Below, in pieces: positions 33,440-45,838 of a DNA stretch of 64,000 nt. The DNA comes from Corella eumyota (taxonomy: Eukaryota; Chordata; Ascidiacea; Phlebobranchia; Corellidae). How positions within the stretch are numbered: position 1 is the first letter of the stretch; each line of letters opens with the position of its first letter. The notes beneath the pieces were generated by a model that saw only the letters and a program-made list of their open reading frames with translations, ran no database searches and was not told the origin of the DNA. The stretch is taken from NCBI GenBank assembly GCA_963082875.1, contig OY720097.1:9122501-9186500 (forward strand). The letters are read 5' to 3'. The translations under genes and the position numbers were made by a program.

Positions 33440-35430
33440 GAATACAAAAACCTAATTCCAGTTTTGTCGTTACAAAAGTTACAAATATTTCACTCTACGT
33501 ATATCCAATTCGAAATTTATTTATCGGTCACCCGACTGAATTACCGAGTTATCTACTAAGCAATCGTTTTTTACTTTCTTTAACGGGTAATAGTCAAAAA
33601 AAGTTCGATGACAACCTATGTTTATTTCGTGCTATTGATTGTTTTATATCCAAACGTAAGAAAGCATCGGAGATAAGAGTAACATATCTTTTAAAAAAAT
33701 ACTCAACGAAATCTAGAAATAGCTTTCCTGGTATTCAAATTAAAGATTTACCACAAATTGAAAAACTTTTTAAGTTAAATATTCAAGTATATTCAAAACT
33801 ACCAAACACTAACACAGAACTAATTTATCGCAGTCGACGTGCGATGTTTAACAAAAATGAGGATATTATGTATTTGAATTTATATGAAAATCATTTTAGT
33901 CTTATTACAAATCATGTTAAATTCTGTAAAGGATTTGTGTGTCGTAAGTGTTTGAAGGTATGGAATTCAACCTATGCACTAACCAGACATAGAAAAATCA
34001 AAAACTGTTCACTCAATATTAAATTCAAGTACCCAGGTGGAGTTTTTCGTTTACCCAAAACGATATTCTCGCAATTACTTGAATATGGAATTAAAGTTGA
34101 AAGAGATTTACAGTTTCAAATTTTTCGTGCATGTTTGGATTTTAAGACATATTTCAGTAAAAATGATATACCAAAACAAACGGAAAGAACGACATGGATA
34201 GTAAAACATGAAATTCTTTCAGTAAGCATTTGTTCAAACGTAAATAACTTCACAAAACCACGATGTTTTGTTTCAAACGGTAATTCTATTGAATTAATTA
34301 ACGAGTTTTTTTCTTACCTTACTGAAATACAAGAAACAGCGCTTCAATTATTACTTAAAAAATTTGAAAAAGTTTTTAATCAAATAGAACAGCAATTGAA
34401 TTATTTAATGCAAAGAGAAGACTCAGATGCAAAAATTACTAAACATCCACTTTTCATTCTTAAAAAACGATTATTGAATCGAATTACTGTGTTACCAATT
34501 TATTCCTTTAACGGAGGTACCTATGACCTACAGGTAGCAAAACGATATATTTTTGGTTATATACTTAAAAATGATAAGTTACAGTATGTCATTAAGAAAG
34601 CAAATAAATACATGCAAATCAAAACCAGTCGATTTAATTTTCTAGATATCGTAAATTTTCTCGCTGCAAATTGTAGTTACAAAAAATATTTAAAAGCTTT
34701 TGAAATCTAAGAACAAAAAGGATTTTTTCCATATGAATATCTTACATCAATTTCGAAGTTAAACGAAACGAAATTACCGGAATACAAAGAGTTTTTCAGC
34801 GAATTAAAATATTCCAATATTATTCCGCAGGAGTACGAGTCATGTCAAAATGTATGGAAAACAAAAAATATTAAAACGCTTAAAGATTTTCTTGTTTATT
34901 ACAACAATCTCGATACATATCCAATGTTACTAGCTTTACAAAAGCAAATTGATTGTTATAAAAACCTTAATTTCGATATGGGTGACTGTGTAAGCTTACC
35001 AAAACTTGCTTTACAAATAATTATCAAAAGTATGCCGAAAGATACGTTTTTTACTTTATTCGATGAAAAACATAAACATATTTTTCAGCTTATAAAACAA
35101 CAGTTGAGAGGAGGTTTAGCTATAACTTTTAATCGTAAACAAATTGTTTGAGAATCATTAATTCGTGAACAAGACAATAAAAGCAAGGCCAAGACCTGTC
35201 GATTTATTTCCGCGTTAGATGCAAATTCACTTTATTTATTATGTCTCGGGAAGTTGATGCCTTCCGAGACATTTGTTAGTTATACTTTAAATAAAAACAA
35301 TACTTTTGATCGAGAAAATTCTTATCAATATGGTGAAATGGCCACGTGTTGGATTGATTATATTGCTTTCAAAGAAAAACGTTTTATTCAACATAAATAT
35401 AATTTAAGTGAAAAACCATCTACAAAGTTA
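33440..35430 (+). pseudogene. Fossil protein-primed DNA polymerase B fragment
   Basis: The only unique-sequence coding relic of the palindrome. It resembles the N-terminal and middle parts of Polinton pPolB: a HFSLITN block followed by a Cys-His cluster (CRKCLKVW...RHRKIKNC), and further on the Tyr-Asn-Asp stretch (YYNNLDTYP). The family's C-terminal catalytic half was not recognised. Broken fossil. Confidence 0.7.
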
Positions 35431-35576
35431 TAGGTGATTCTAGAATAAATCCATAGGATAAATTTATTTTGAATGCAGATGTTTGTACATTAAAAATTTC
35501 CTCAACGAAACGATGAAACCATAAATTACGCCAATCTTGTTCTGTATAAACAAAAAAATTATAGCACTTTCGTTTT

Positions 35577-38500
35577 TTTTTAAGGATTTTTGTATTCAAT
35601 TTGATTTAAAAGTACGTTTTTTTTATACCTGTTAGATCACAGAGATCATAATTGTAAAACTGTAACATTCGACCAGCACGAAAGTGTGTTTTGATAGAAT
35701 TTTGATTACTTTTTATTAAATCTGGTTCATCATTTACTTGAATATCGCCGCCTCCACCAAATTGAGAAAAAACTGATAAAAAACATTAAACTTTAATATA
35801 AACTATTAAGTTTTCATTGATTTTTTTATTTTTAATAAAAGAAAAATAATTTTGAAATTTTTGAGGAAGAAAATTTAAGAAAAAAGCTTAAAATAAAATG
35901 AATGATTTTTTTTTAAAAGAACATTTGTGTTTTCGAATCAAGCACCCAGTGATTCATTTTCCGAACTTTCGAAATCAATTTTACTGTTATTTTTGATAAA
36001 AGATTATATTTATTTTAAAAAATGTATCAAATTTTTTTATTTACCTTCACAACTTTTGTTAATTGAACTTTGATTTTGTGTCATATTTTCTTTAAAAAAA
36101 ATAATAATTTACTTTTTAGTAACATTTAATACTTATTTAAGATCCATTAGCTATAATTATAGAATTGTGATATAGTATTCTAGTTAAAAACTTACCTTTT
36201 AAATTAGAAAGTGAAGACGAGTAAAAAGAAAGCTCTTCGCCTTCTATAGAACTGTCTACTAAACATCGAAATATTAGAAAAAATAAATTTATACTAAACT
36301 TTTTTTAATAATAATTTTAAATTAAATTACATACCATAATTCGAACGATAATACTCCTACGCAAAGGAAGTGTAAACGATCTATCTATATAAAAAAAATA
36401 TGTGGTTTAATTTTTTTGAAAAAGTGTTACATAATCACATATTTTGTTTTTATACCTGATTATTATTCTCACTTTTTTGTTGATAATATTCTAAACAATT
36501 TTTTATTTAATTATTTAATTTCGTTTTAGAATTTATTATGGTTCGAAATCTTAGATTTCGAAACATATTGTTATTGTCATTATATTTATTATTCTTATTG
36601 TTTTTATTCTTACTAGTCCGAATTTTGGTTCAAAATAACTTTTGTTCTAGTACTTTAAAGGTTTTGAAATTTTAGTATGTTGTTTGTCATAATAAAGTTT
36701 TCTGATTCTCCTATTTTCAAAATTGAATTATCACTAATTACTAATTAATAGGTGTTTGTTTATTAAAATTTAAAGATCGTTATCAGGTTTTTAAATTTTG
36801 GTCAGTTATATATTAAGATATTTATAACTTAAAAATGAATTAAAAATTTTATATTTATTCTTAATTACTAATTAATAGGTGTTTGTTTATTGAAATTTAA
36901 AGATTGTTGTTAGGTTTTCAAATTTTGGTCAATTGAATATCATGATATTGGTAACTCAAAAATGAATTAAAATTTTAATTTTTATCATTAATTACCAAGT
37001 AATAAATATTTGTTTATTAAAATTTAAAGGTTATTTTTATTTTTTTAAATCTTGGTCAATTGTATATCATGATATTAGTTAAATAAAAACAAGTTAAAAA
37101 ATTAATTTTTCGTATGTTTTACATATTTAATAGCTTGTTTATTTAATAAAAATTAGGGGTTGTTATTAAAGCGCAGAATAATAAAAAAAATTTAATTTTT
37201 TAGTCTAATAATTAAAAAAAGGTATACGTAATATTTGTTTAATTAGTTTAGGTAATATTTTTAATTAAGTAATGTTTATGCATCAATTTATTCCCAATAA
37301 AGAATAATTTTAAAAATAATCAAATAATTTCGAACCATTTTTTATTTATCAAATAAATCCAGTTTAAATTATTTTTGTTATACCTGAACATTCCGCTTTT
37401 TTGTTTGCTTTTCACTTTATAACCGACAGCTCTCCGACTGAGCTTTCTACCGATCTTTTTTCCATCCGCTTTTTCCGTATAATTCGTTTTCTTGTATCTA
37501 ATATATCTTCATAAGAAGATTCTCCTCTTTCACTATCCTCCTCTTCTTCAAAATAATATTCTAAGATTTTTACATAAAATATTTGAGTGAAAGATAAAAA
37601 AAAAGGTTTTCTATTCTATATTTCTTTAATCTAATACTAATTTTAATACATTTACCTTTATCCATTTCTTCCTTCGAAATCGCTGATATACTTACATCAA
37701 ACAGTGTTTCCCGTTGAATTTTTTCTAAATTTAATTTACTATTTAAATAATATCCTTTACAAATAAAAACTTTTTTTACCTCTTAATTGCTGGCATCGGT
37801 TTGACGGGGCTCGTTTTTTTCTTAGCTTTTAACGATATTGGCAACTTTTCTGAGGTTGGCTGGGCTGCAGTGGAAGAATTAGGAATCACCACCGATTCTT
37901 GAAAATCCTCAAAAGGAAAGAGTTCTTGGTCGGTTAAGATCTGACTATCTTCTAGAACATCATACCAATTTCGTTCTGTCGTGTTGAAGTCTATCGTTTT
38001 TTCACTTATGATGATAAAAGAGATAAATTATCGAAAAACTTATTTACTATCTAAAAATCTAATGAATAAAAATACAAGAAATCTAAGTAACTAAAAAAAG
38101 TACGAAATTAAACACGTTAGCTCTATAACATTTAGTTCTGTGTGTGTTATATTTAGAAAATAAATACCTAACCTGAGCTTATTGCGTAGTTTCTGTTGTC
38201 CTAATTATAACTTACGTAAAAAATTATTCGAAAAATGTTCTGAACCTCTAGTAATTTTTCATAACATTTAGTTCTGTACGCGTTATTACATATGTTGTAT
38301 TGTTTTCATTGTCCTAATTATAGCTTGCGAAACAAATGTTTCGAAAAAAGTTTAGAATCTCCGGAAATGATCCATTAATATAAATCGTTGAAAATTTCCA
38401 TTGACATAAAACCGTTGAAATTTCTCATTAATATAAAACTTTTGGAAATTTTCTATTAATTTAGAACTTTTTGGAAATTTTCTGATAATTTAGAATCTCT

Positions 38501-39467
38501 GAAAATCAATATTAGTTTGTTGCTTTTACATGCCGGTTTTAGGTTTTACTTTTTTATATTTTTAAACACGTTTTTTCCCGCGCGTATTTCTATCAACCTA
38601 ATTGTTATACTTAATCAAATTTCACTAACCTTCTGTTAGCATAAAAAATAACTAACACGTTATTAACTTATAAGGAATAATAATTTAATACAAACTTAAA
38701 CTTTTTACTTATATTTAAATGAACTCGTTTCTGTGAACACAAATTTCGCTCACGCGATTTTCTATCAACAGCGCCCAAAAAGCTTCGATCCTATGGGATT
38801 ACAACCATAATACAAAGAATTTAATGTATTCTTAAATAAAAACAGCACGGGATGGACTTTCAATTCAAAAACATTACAACATCCTCTAAATACAACATGC
38901 GGACATTACTGTGTTTTATATGTGATGTTAAAAAGTAGAGGCAAAAGCATGCATACCATTAACAACATGTTCACTGATAACTTAGAGTCAAACGATGAAA
39001 AAATTAAAAATATATTATTTAGATGGAAAAAACAATAAAAATATAATTCGTGTGTTTATTATTTATGTTAATAAAACAAAATTGAAATCCTTGTTCTATT
39101 CAATAAAACTTTAATAAAAACTTAAACTTTTTACTTACATATAAATAAACTCGCTTCTATGAACACAAATTTCACTCACGCGATTTTGTGTCAATAGCGC
39201 CATTAAATTATTTTTACACACATTATCTTGAAAATTTCTCTTAGTACTCTCTGTTACCAGCCATTTAACTCCTTTAAACATTTTCCAATAAATAAATACT
39301 TTTTAAGTACTCTCTTACGACACCCATAAATATCGTATAAATCAATTTTCCCATTTTCTTTAGTTTTCTCTAACGCCACCCATAAATGTCTTATAAATCA
39401 ATTCACACTTTTTAGGACTCTCTTACCCCACCCATATTCGTCTTATAAAACGACTTCTACAACTACT
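35577..39467 (-). repeat. Right arm of the palindrome
   Basis: About 3.9 kb, inverse of the left arm, with the same internal order in mirror image. Slightly shorter, mainly through fewer short repeats (one TTCGAAATCT palindrome near 36540 instead of two). Confidence 0.88.
38740..39040 (+). pseudogene. Fossil adenain-like cysteine protease fragment (right arm)
   Basis: Mirror-image copy of the relic at 29769-30074, nearly identical in sequence. Part of the Polinton-like fossil. Confidence 0.6.
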
Positions 39468-41213
39468 CAGACGTGTGTAACATGTCACATGCCGGAAGTT
39501 CAAAGTTGTTGGGAAAATCTTTATCGTGCCTGTGATAAAACATTTTCGCTCTTTAGCGATTATTTTAGCTCGAAACTTCAAGTTTTTTTTTAATATTTTG
39601 ATTAAGTCTAATTTAGGTTTTTCTGTTTTCATAGTTATAATTTCTTTTCTAGGCAGCGCTAATATTTTTTTGCCAAAATGAAAATTATAAAATTTTTTCC
39701 TTCATTGTTTTAATAAATGATTGTTTCGTCTGAACTTGTGTTATAGGTTTTTGAGTAGTAAATTAGTGTCAGAGTTACGTTAAGTTATTTTTAAAGTTAG
39801 ATTTAGCCGACAGTAACCGGTGAAGTACGTTAGAGAAAACAACGTTCCGTTTACCGTAAGAGAGAATTTAGGAGAACTGTATACGAGTTTAGGAGAACTG
39901 TATAGAATTTAGGAAAACTGTAGGAAACAATTAAGGAGGACCGTAGTGTAATTATGTTTTGTCTAGAACCGGCCAAAATACGTAACCCAAAAAATCTATT
40001 TAAATTTTGGTATGTTGTTGATATTATTTTTATGTAAGTTAAAAGAATATTAAATATTTATTCAATATTTATATCAAATATTGTTTGATTTAGATATATT
40101 ATTTTAAAAAAATCAAATAATATTAAAACATATTTTGTTTGTCAAATAAATCTAGTTTTAATTTGACTACCTAATTGAGGTCATCTGTGAAACAATATAC
40201 ATGACGTACTGAACAACATAACGGAAAAAGAAATATATAAAAAATCGACAAAATTAGATTAAAGTTTTTTTATTAATTGAATTTGACATATTTATGTTAG
40301 TTATGTTATTCCTCAGTAATTATATTGTTGCGCTGTATTTTCTATAGGCTTTATCTAATTACATTTAACTTAACTTTTTTTTTAATATTTTATTTCGCTG
40401 TTGATAGTGTTTTTTTAGCATTAACCTTTTTTACTCCTTACTAAAAATAGCTGCAAAAGAGACCTCCTTTAACTCATTCTTTCCGCGTTTATGTTCTTTT
40501 TTAAAACCGGATTCTCTTCTTTCATAATCGTACCAACTTTACTGACAGACTGACTTCGAGTTAGCCGATTTATTGTAAATATCTACAACTAACCGCAGCA
40601 TTAGCAATTAAAACCCGGTTCTACTAATTACCACACAGTACCCCACAGGACAGCACAGGTTATATAGAACAATACTTTAACCACCCAGGAAAAAAGAAAT
40701 ACGGAAATCGCATGGACTGTCAGGCTGTCCGGCAGTCGGGTAATTAGTAGGCATACCCCTTACCTTTTTTGTTACTTATCTAACTGGGTTTAATCTGTAC
40801 TGATTTTATGCTGTGCTGTCAGGCTGTAGCGGTAGTGCCCTTGACAGAAACAGTATGAACTCCCGCTATACCCATATTTAATCACTATGTCAAAAGCAAT
40901 TCCAGACTTGGTCAGTGTAACTGATGTTACCCTATGTTTACTCATAAACGACCCACTACGATCAGACGATGAGGATAAATAACACCCCTTGTAAAATATC
41001 AAACATACTGTTACAGATATATACTGAATTTATCTTTACTTTGTATATATATATTTAAAAAAAAATTTTTGTAAATTTTTCATCACTCAATATAATAACA
41101 ACCAGAAGGCTTAACCTAATTTAATTAGTTTAAGCCCTTTATAACATACAACAATCCTGCTGCTTCTCATATCAAGTTTGACAACAAAAGTGACAATAGC
41201 CCATATATACAAA
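39468..41213. other. Intergenic, palindrome to importin alpha
   Basis: About 1.7 kb, with short repeats of GTTTAGGAGAACTGTATA near 39870-39920, a small AT-rich relic resembling the palindrome arms (about 40090-40175), and a diverged SINE (40808-40985). The importin alpha promoter should lie at the right end. Confidence 0.55.
40808..40985 (+). mobile_element. tRNA-derived SINE, old diverged copy without head
   Basis: Body motifs align with the 27845 copy: GGCTGTAGCGG, GTATGAACTCCCGCT, GTAACTGATGTTACCCTATG and GAGGATAAATA. More diverged than the other copies and lacking the tRNA head. Confidence 0.65.
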
Positions 41214-44200
41214 ATGGCATCTAAAGAAAGGATGAGAAATTATAAAAACAAAGCAAAAGACAATGAAGAATTGCGCAGAAAGCGAGAAGAGGAGGGTATA
41301 CAACTTCGAAAACAAAAAAGGGATGAGCAGGTTATTTTTAATTTTAAATAGTTTTGTATCCATTAGAAAAAAGTCTATACTCTACTAATTATAAGAAAAC
41401 CATTGTGAATTGTTTTAAACAGTATATTTTTAGGTATTTAAACGGAGAAATGTTGCCTTAGAACTTAATGAAAATGAAAGTGGTGATAACAGTCAAGTGG
41501 GAATGATCCATTCAACCTCAGGTTAGTTGTGCCTTAATACATGATTAAAATAACAGTAAAAGGTCCATTCTCATGTAACGTACATGGCATAATTTATATA
41601 TATATATAGCATATACAAAATTTTCCAAACAAGACCATTTAAAAAAAATTTAAAATGTCAGTTGAGAGATACTATATGTTAAATAAACAAAATATTTTAG
41701 GGTTTCATTACAAAATATAATTAAAGAAAAACCATAACTTTTAATTCAACCAGCAAACTTATGTGACGTACATGACAAAAACTTTCACACAAAAAGTATT
41801 TAAAAAATGTGTAGTCAAATTTCTGAAGTAAAATACTTTTAGTTTACATAATTTAATAATAAATGTAAATAATTTATATAAGTCAGCAGACTTGAAGCTT
41901 AAATAGCAATATGAGTACATTTGTTGGGGCTAGATAGTACTCCCATGTTGTGACTAATATGACAAAAAATTGTGACGTACGTTACAGTAATTTTGTAAAA
42001 TGATCTTTTAGTATAGAAAAGTTGTCAATGGGTTATGTTTTTATGGTCTACTGGTTAGTATATGTGTTTTTAATATTAAAACAATCAAAAAATATTGTAA
42101 TAATAAAAACAATATTTTAGATCTTTAAAAATATGTTAAAATATTGATACATTTTGTATAAAAAAATTTCCCAACAAAAATACAACCGAAAAAAAATTTA
42201 AATAGGTTTTTAAACAAATTAATCTTTTTTTTGACTAATTTTTATGCACAGTTTTTAAATGCAAACTTTTAAAAAGTGGCAAATAAATTTAAATTTTTAT
42301 AACTTTTACACTCTGTAAATGAAAATGGACCAATACATGTTAACCTTTTACTTAGAAATGTAAAGTGAAAATGTTTTGTAAAATATGCTTAGCATAGGTA
42401 TGTTAAGAAAACATAAGACAGTGTTAAAAAAAATGCGTAAAATAGTCCTTATTAGTATGGTGGGGTAAAATAGTCCTTATTAGTATGGTACACTTTTAAT
42501 CTAGATTCTGTTGATGATATTATCACTCAAGAAATGGTCGATGCTGTTCGAAGTGGAACATTAGAAGAAAAACTTATTTACACTAAAAAATTTAGGAAGT
42601 TGCTGTCGAAGGGTAAGGCTTGGTAAATTTTCTACAATGGAACAAATAAGTAAAATTTACCAACATCATTCAAACCTTACTTATTTCTGATTTGTTAGAA
42701 CTTTATGACAAAATTTTTTACCTTTTTTCCGTTTGTAAAATTTTACTAATAGGTTTTTAGTGTGTTTTAAATAAATAGACCAGTAACTATACATAAGTTA
42801 TATCAACAACTGTGTTTATTAACTTTTGTAGAGCCCCATCCTCCAATTTTTGAAGTTATAGAAACCGGTTTGGTGCCCTATTTGGTGATGATGTTAAAAA
42901 TGGATGATCAACCTGCTTTACAATTTGAAGCAGCGTGGGCTTTAACAAATATTGCATCGGGTACAAGTTCTCAAACTAAAGTTGTTATAAACGAAAATGC
43001 TGTTCCTATTTTTATCACCCTTTTGTCCTCCCAACATGAAGATGTCAGAGAACAGGTTGACAATTGCTTAAAAAATATTTTTACCTTGTTGATAAAATTA
43101 ATGTATTTATTGGAAAGTTAATAAATTGTTTTTTTTTGTTTAGTTTTTTATAAAATCATACTGGTACTGACAAAGCTAAATATAAAATTAAATTTGTTTT
43201 TCTATTCTCAATGAGTTTACAAAAGCCTACTAAATGAGCTGTGTGTTGTTATTTTTTTAGTCTGTGTGGGCTTTAGGAAATATTGCTGGAGATAGTGCAC
43301 AATGCAGGGATTATGTCATAAATTGTGGAATCTTACCACCTCTATTAAAGTAAAATTATGTTTTTTTTTTCTAAAAACCCTATATTTATTACTTAAATGT
43401 TTTTTAATGTGTTAAAATATTTTAGTATCTTACCTTAATTAACACATCATTACTAACTGTTCTGTTCTTAATCAACTTAATTCCATGCTTTAAAATCTTT
43501 ACAGAATACATAAAAAAGGAATCTAAAAATTTTAACAAATAGACATTTCTATGTATTATAACCATATTAAATTTCTCCAATTGTTTATATCAAAAACATA
43601 ATTTATTACAGGTTAGCACAAATAACAACTAGGCTGTCAATGTTACGTAATGTTGTTTGGGCTATTTCAAATGTTGTTAGAGGAAAAAGTCCCCCCCCTG
43701 ATTTCGAAAAGGTAATTAAATGTTAAAAAATATTTATTTAACCGGCAATGTGGTCAGAACATTTGGCTTGGGTTCGATCCCCATTGCTCTCATGCTGTAG
43801 CGCCCTAGTGTAAGGCATTTTAAACAGCATGAACTTCTGCTGAACCAAAACTTTTTAGCTTAATTATAGAAAAATTGTGATTTATATTATTTAAAACTGC
43901 CAGAGGTAACTCGAGACTGGGTTCGAGTAACAAATGTTACTTTATGTTTAGGTCATAAAGTTGACCATCCTACATCAAAGATAAATGATTATTTTTTAAA
44001 AAATGTTGTTTGCTGTAGCAGAAGGAATATATTTTCCTTCAAAATTTAAACAGAATCAAAGAATAAAAAATAAATGTCCTTAAAAATAAGTATTTTTTTA
44101 AAAGACATATATATACTATTTGTTAAGTAACTGGTTTATGTTGTATAGGTATCACCATGTCTTCCTGTTCTAGCAAGGTTACTTTTTAATGATGAACCTG

Positions 44201-45838
44201 AAATATTAGCTGATACTTGTTGGTCATTATCGTATTTATCAGATGGACCTAACGAAAAAATACAAGCAGTAATTGACAGGTGACCTTTCATTGTTGTTTT
44301 GAATAAGTTATATTATCAATTTATTTTACTAAGCATTACGCTATTGTGGTAATCACCTTAAATTTGATATCTCTAAAATTTTGTGTAGCGGTGTATGTCG
44401 AAGACTAGTGGAGTTATTAATGTCCAAACATCACACTGTAATTTCTAGTGCACTACGAGCTGTTGGAAATATTGTAACAGGAAATGATGTGCAAACTCAA
44501 GTAAGTACTTGAGTCACACCGCTTGCTTTAGGAAATGGCCAGTTTCTTTATTCTTATAAAAGTATTGAAAATTGTCTAGAATAATTGGTATTTAAAATTT
44601 TTTACTAGGTTATTCTGAACTGTCATGTTTTACCAGCGTTAAATCATTTATTATCAATAAATAAAGATTCTGTTCGAAAAGAAGCATGTTGGACAATATC
44701 TAATATTACTGCTGGAAACAGGTAACATAATGTTGTGTTTATACATATAAATAAAATTATTTTATTATATTGAGACCTTTTAACTGAAACATCTTAACTA
44801 TTTAGACAACAAATTCAAATGGCAATTGATTCAAACATTTTTCCTAAATTGATAAACATTATGCACACAGCTGATTACAAAACCAGAAAAGAAGGCGCCT
44901 GGGCAATTACCAATGCAACTTCTGCAGGCTCTTCCCAACAAATTAGGTATATTTCGCTGAGATTGCATTCTTTAACAAAAATAGTATAAAAGTTTGTAAA
45001 TTAAAGTTAAGAATTCAATAAATAAAATATAATAATGGTTTTTGCCTATAATAACATTAAAGTGTTTTTTTTTATATCTTAAGAATTAAACTCTAAATTT
45101 TAATAACATATATACCCCTGCTGTCACCTTAAAAACATAACCCTTGTTTTAGGTATTTAGTAAACAACAACTGTATTCAGCCATTATGTGATCTTCTTGC
45201 AGCACAAGACTTAAGAATTATTCAAGTTGCACTTAGTGGTTTGGAGAATATTCTTAGATTGGGAAAACAGGAAATGATGGATGGCAGTGTAAACAAATAT
45301 GCAATTATTGTTGAAGAGTGCAAAGGTTAACTTTTTTACATAGATTAGCACATAGTTTTAAATATTTACAAAGGATGACTTGGGATATAACTTGGGTATG
45401 CAAAGGATTATTTTTGCAAACTTTCTTTTGTTATAAAATTGTTTTATTATGTTTGAATTAGATTTCTGAATTTTTGTGGCTAAATTTGACGTTTTTTAAT
45501 AACTATTGATTAGGCCTATTTGTTTTTGTTTAGGTTTAGATAAAATTGAAAATCTACAGGCACATCAAAACCAAGATGTTTACCAAAAAGCATTTGATTT
45601 AATCGAAAAATATTTTGGTGAAGAAGATGAAGATACTTCCCTTGTTCCTCAAGTAAACAAATTATTTTTTTTTTTTTTCTGCCTGAATCAAAAATTTTGT
45701 ATAATTTTTTTTAAACTTGTTTAACAAAATATCAAGAATGAATTCATCCTAATAAACTGATTTTATTAGGTTGATGCTAATGCAAAGCAATTTAACTTTG
45801 CCCATTCCAATGAAGGCATTACAGAATTTCAGTTGTGA
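41214..45838 (+). CDS. KPNA6-like: Importin alpha (karyopherin alpha, KPNA1/5/6 type)
   Basis: Adaptor that binds classical nuclear localisation signals and carries cargo into the nucleus with importin beta. Thirteen exons, 41214-41330, 41434-41521, 42505-42612, 42832-43055, 43261-43349, 43612-43711, 44149-44279, 44389-44500, 44609-44721, 44806-44946, 45153-45325, 45534-45652, 45770-45838, all in frame, give 527 residues, normal for the family. An N-terminal importin-beta-binding domain ([16 protein letters not shown]) is followed by about ten armadillo repeats with the NLS-binding Trp/Asn arrays ([55 protein letters not shown]), then an acidic tail and the C-terminus EGITEFQL. N- and C-termini fit the KPNA1/5/6 subgroup rather than KPNA2 or KPNA3/4. 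Introns 2 and 6 hold a MITE-like element and a SINE. Confidence 0.96.
41562..42331. mobile_element. MITE-like element in importin alpha intron 2
   Basis: Starts GGTCCATTCTCATGTA and ends with the near inverse (TAAATGAAAATGGACC), a span of 770 bp. The interior repeats a palindromic GTAACGTACATG / GTGACGTACATGAC / GTGACGTACGTTAC motif three times. Non-coding. Target duplication not clear. Confidence 0.5.
42435..42489. repeat. 28-bp tandem duplication
   Basis: Two copies of GTAAAATAGTCCTTATTAG-TATGGT just before exon 3 of importin alpha. Confidence 0.85.
43737..43993 (+). mobile_element. tRNA-derived SINE in importin alpha intron 6
   Basis: The head is shortened, but the B box (GGTTCGATCCC) and body (CATGCTGTAGCGCCCTAGTG, GAGACTGGGTTCGAG, GTTACTTTATGTTTAGG) match the family. 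It is in gene orientation and does not disturb flanking splice sites. Confidence 0.85.

Larger units (their letters stand above)
29335..33450 (+). repeat. Left arm of the palindrome
   Basis: About 4.1 kb, inverse of the right arm. Contains direct repeats flanking the protease fragment, a tandem array of about 120-bp AT-rich units near 31690-32060 and two short palindromes near 32376 and 32439. Confidence 0.88.
29335..39467. mobile_element. Polinton-like fossil arranged as a 10.1 kb palindrome
   Basis: The left arm, about 29335-33450, is the inverse of the right arm, about 35577-39467. The arms look nearly identical along their length. The central spacer of about 2.1 kb carries a protein-primed family B DNA polymerase fragment. 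Each arm carries an adenain-like cysteine protease fragment near its outer end and an acidic, Ser/Glu-rich coding stretch in exon-like pieces. The outer ends read AGTAGTTGTA inward, compatible with the AG start known for Polintons; no clear 6-bp target duplication is seen. Capsid, packaging ATPase and integrase genes were not recognised. The element is broken (several breaks) and is best read as a deletion/inversion derivative. High arm identity suggests the palindrome is young or has been homogenised. Confidence 0.8.
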
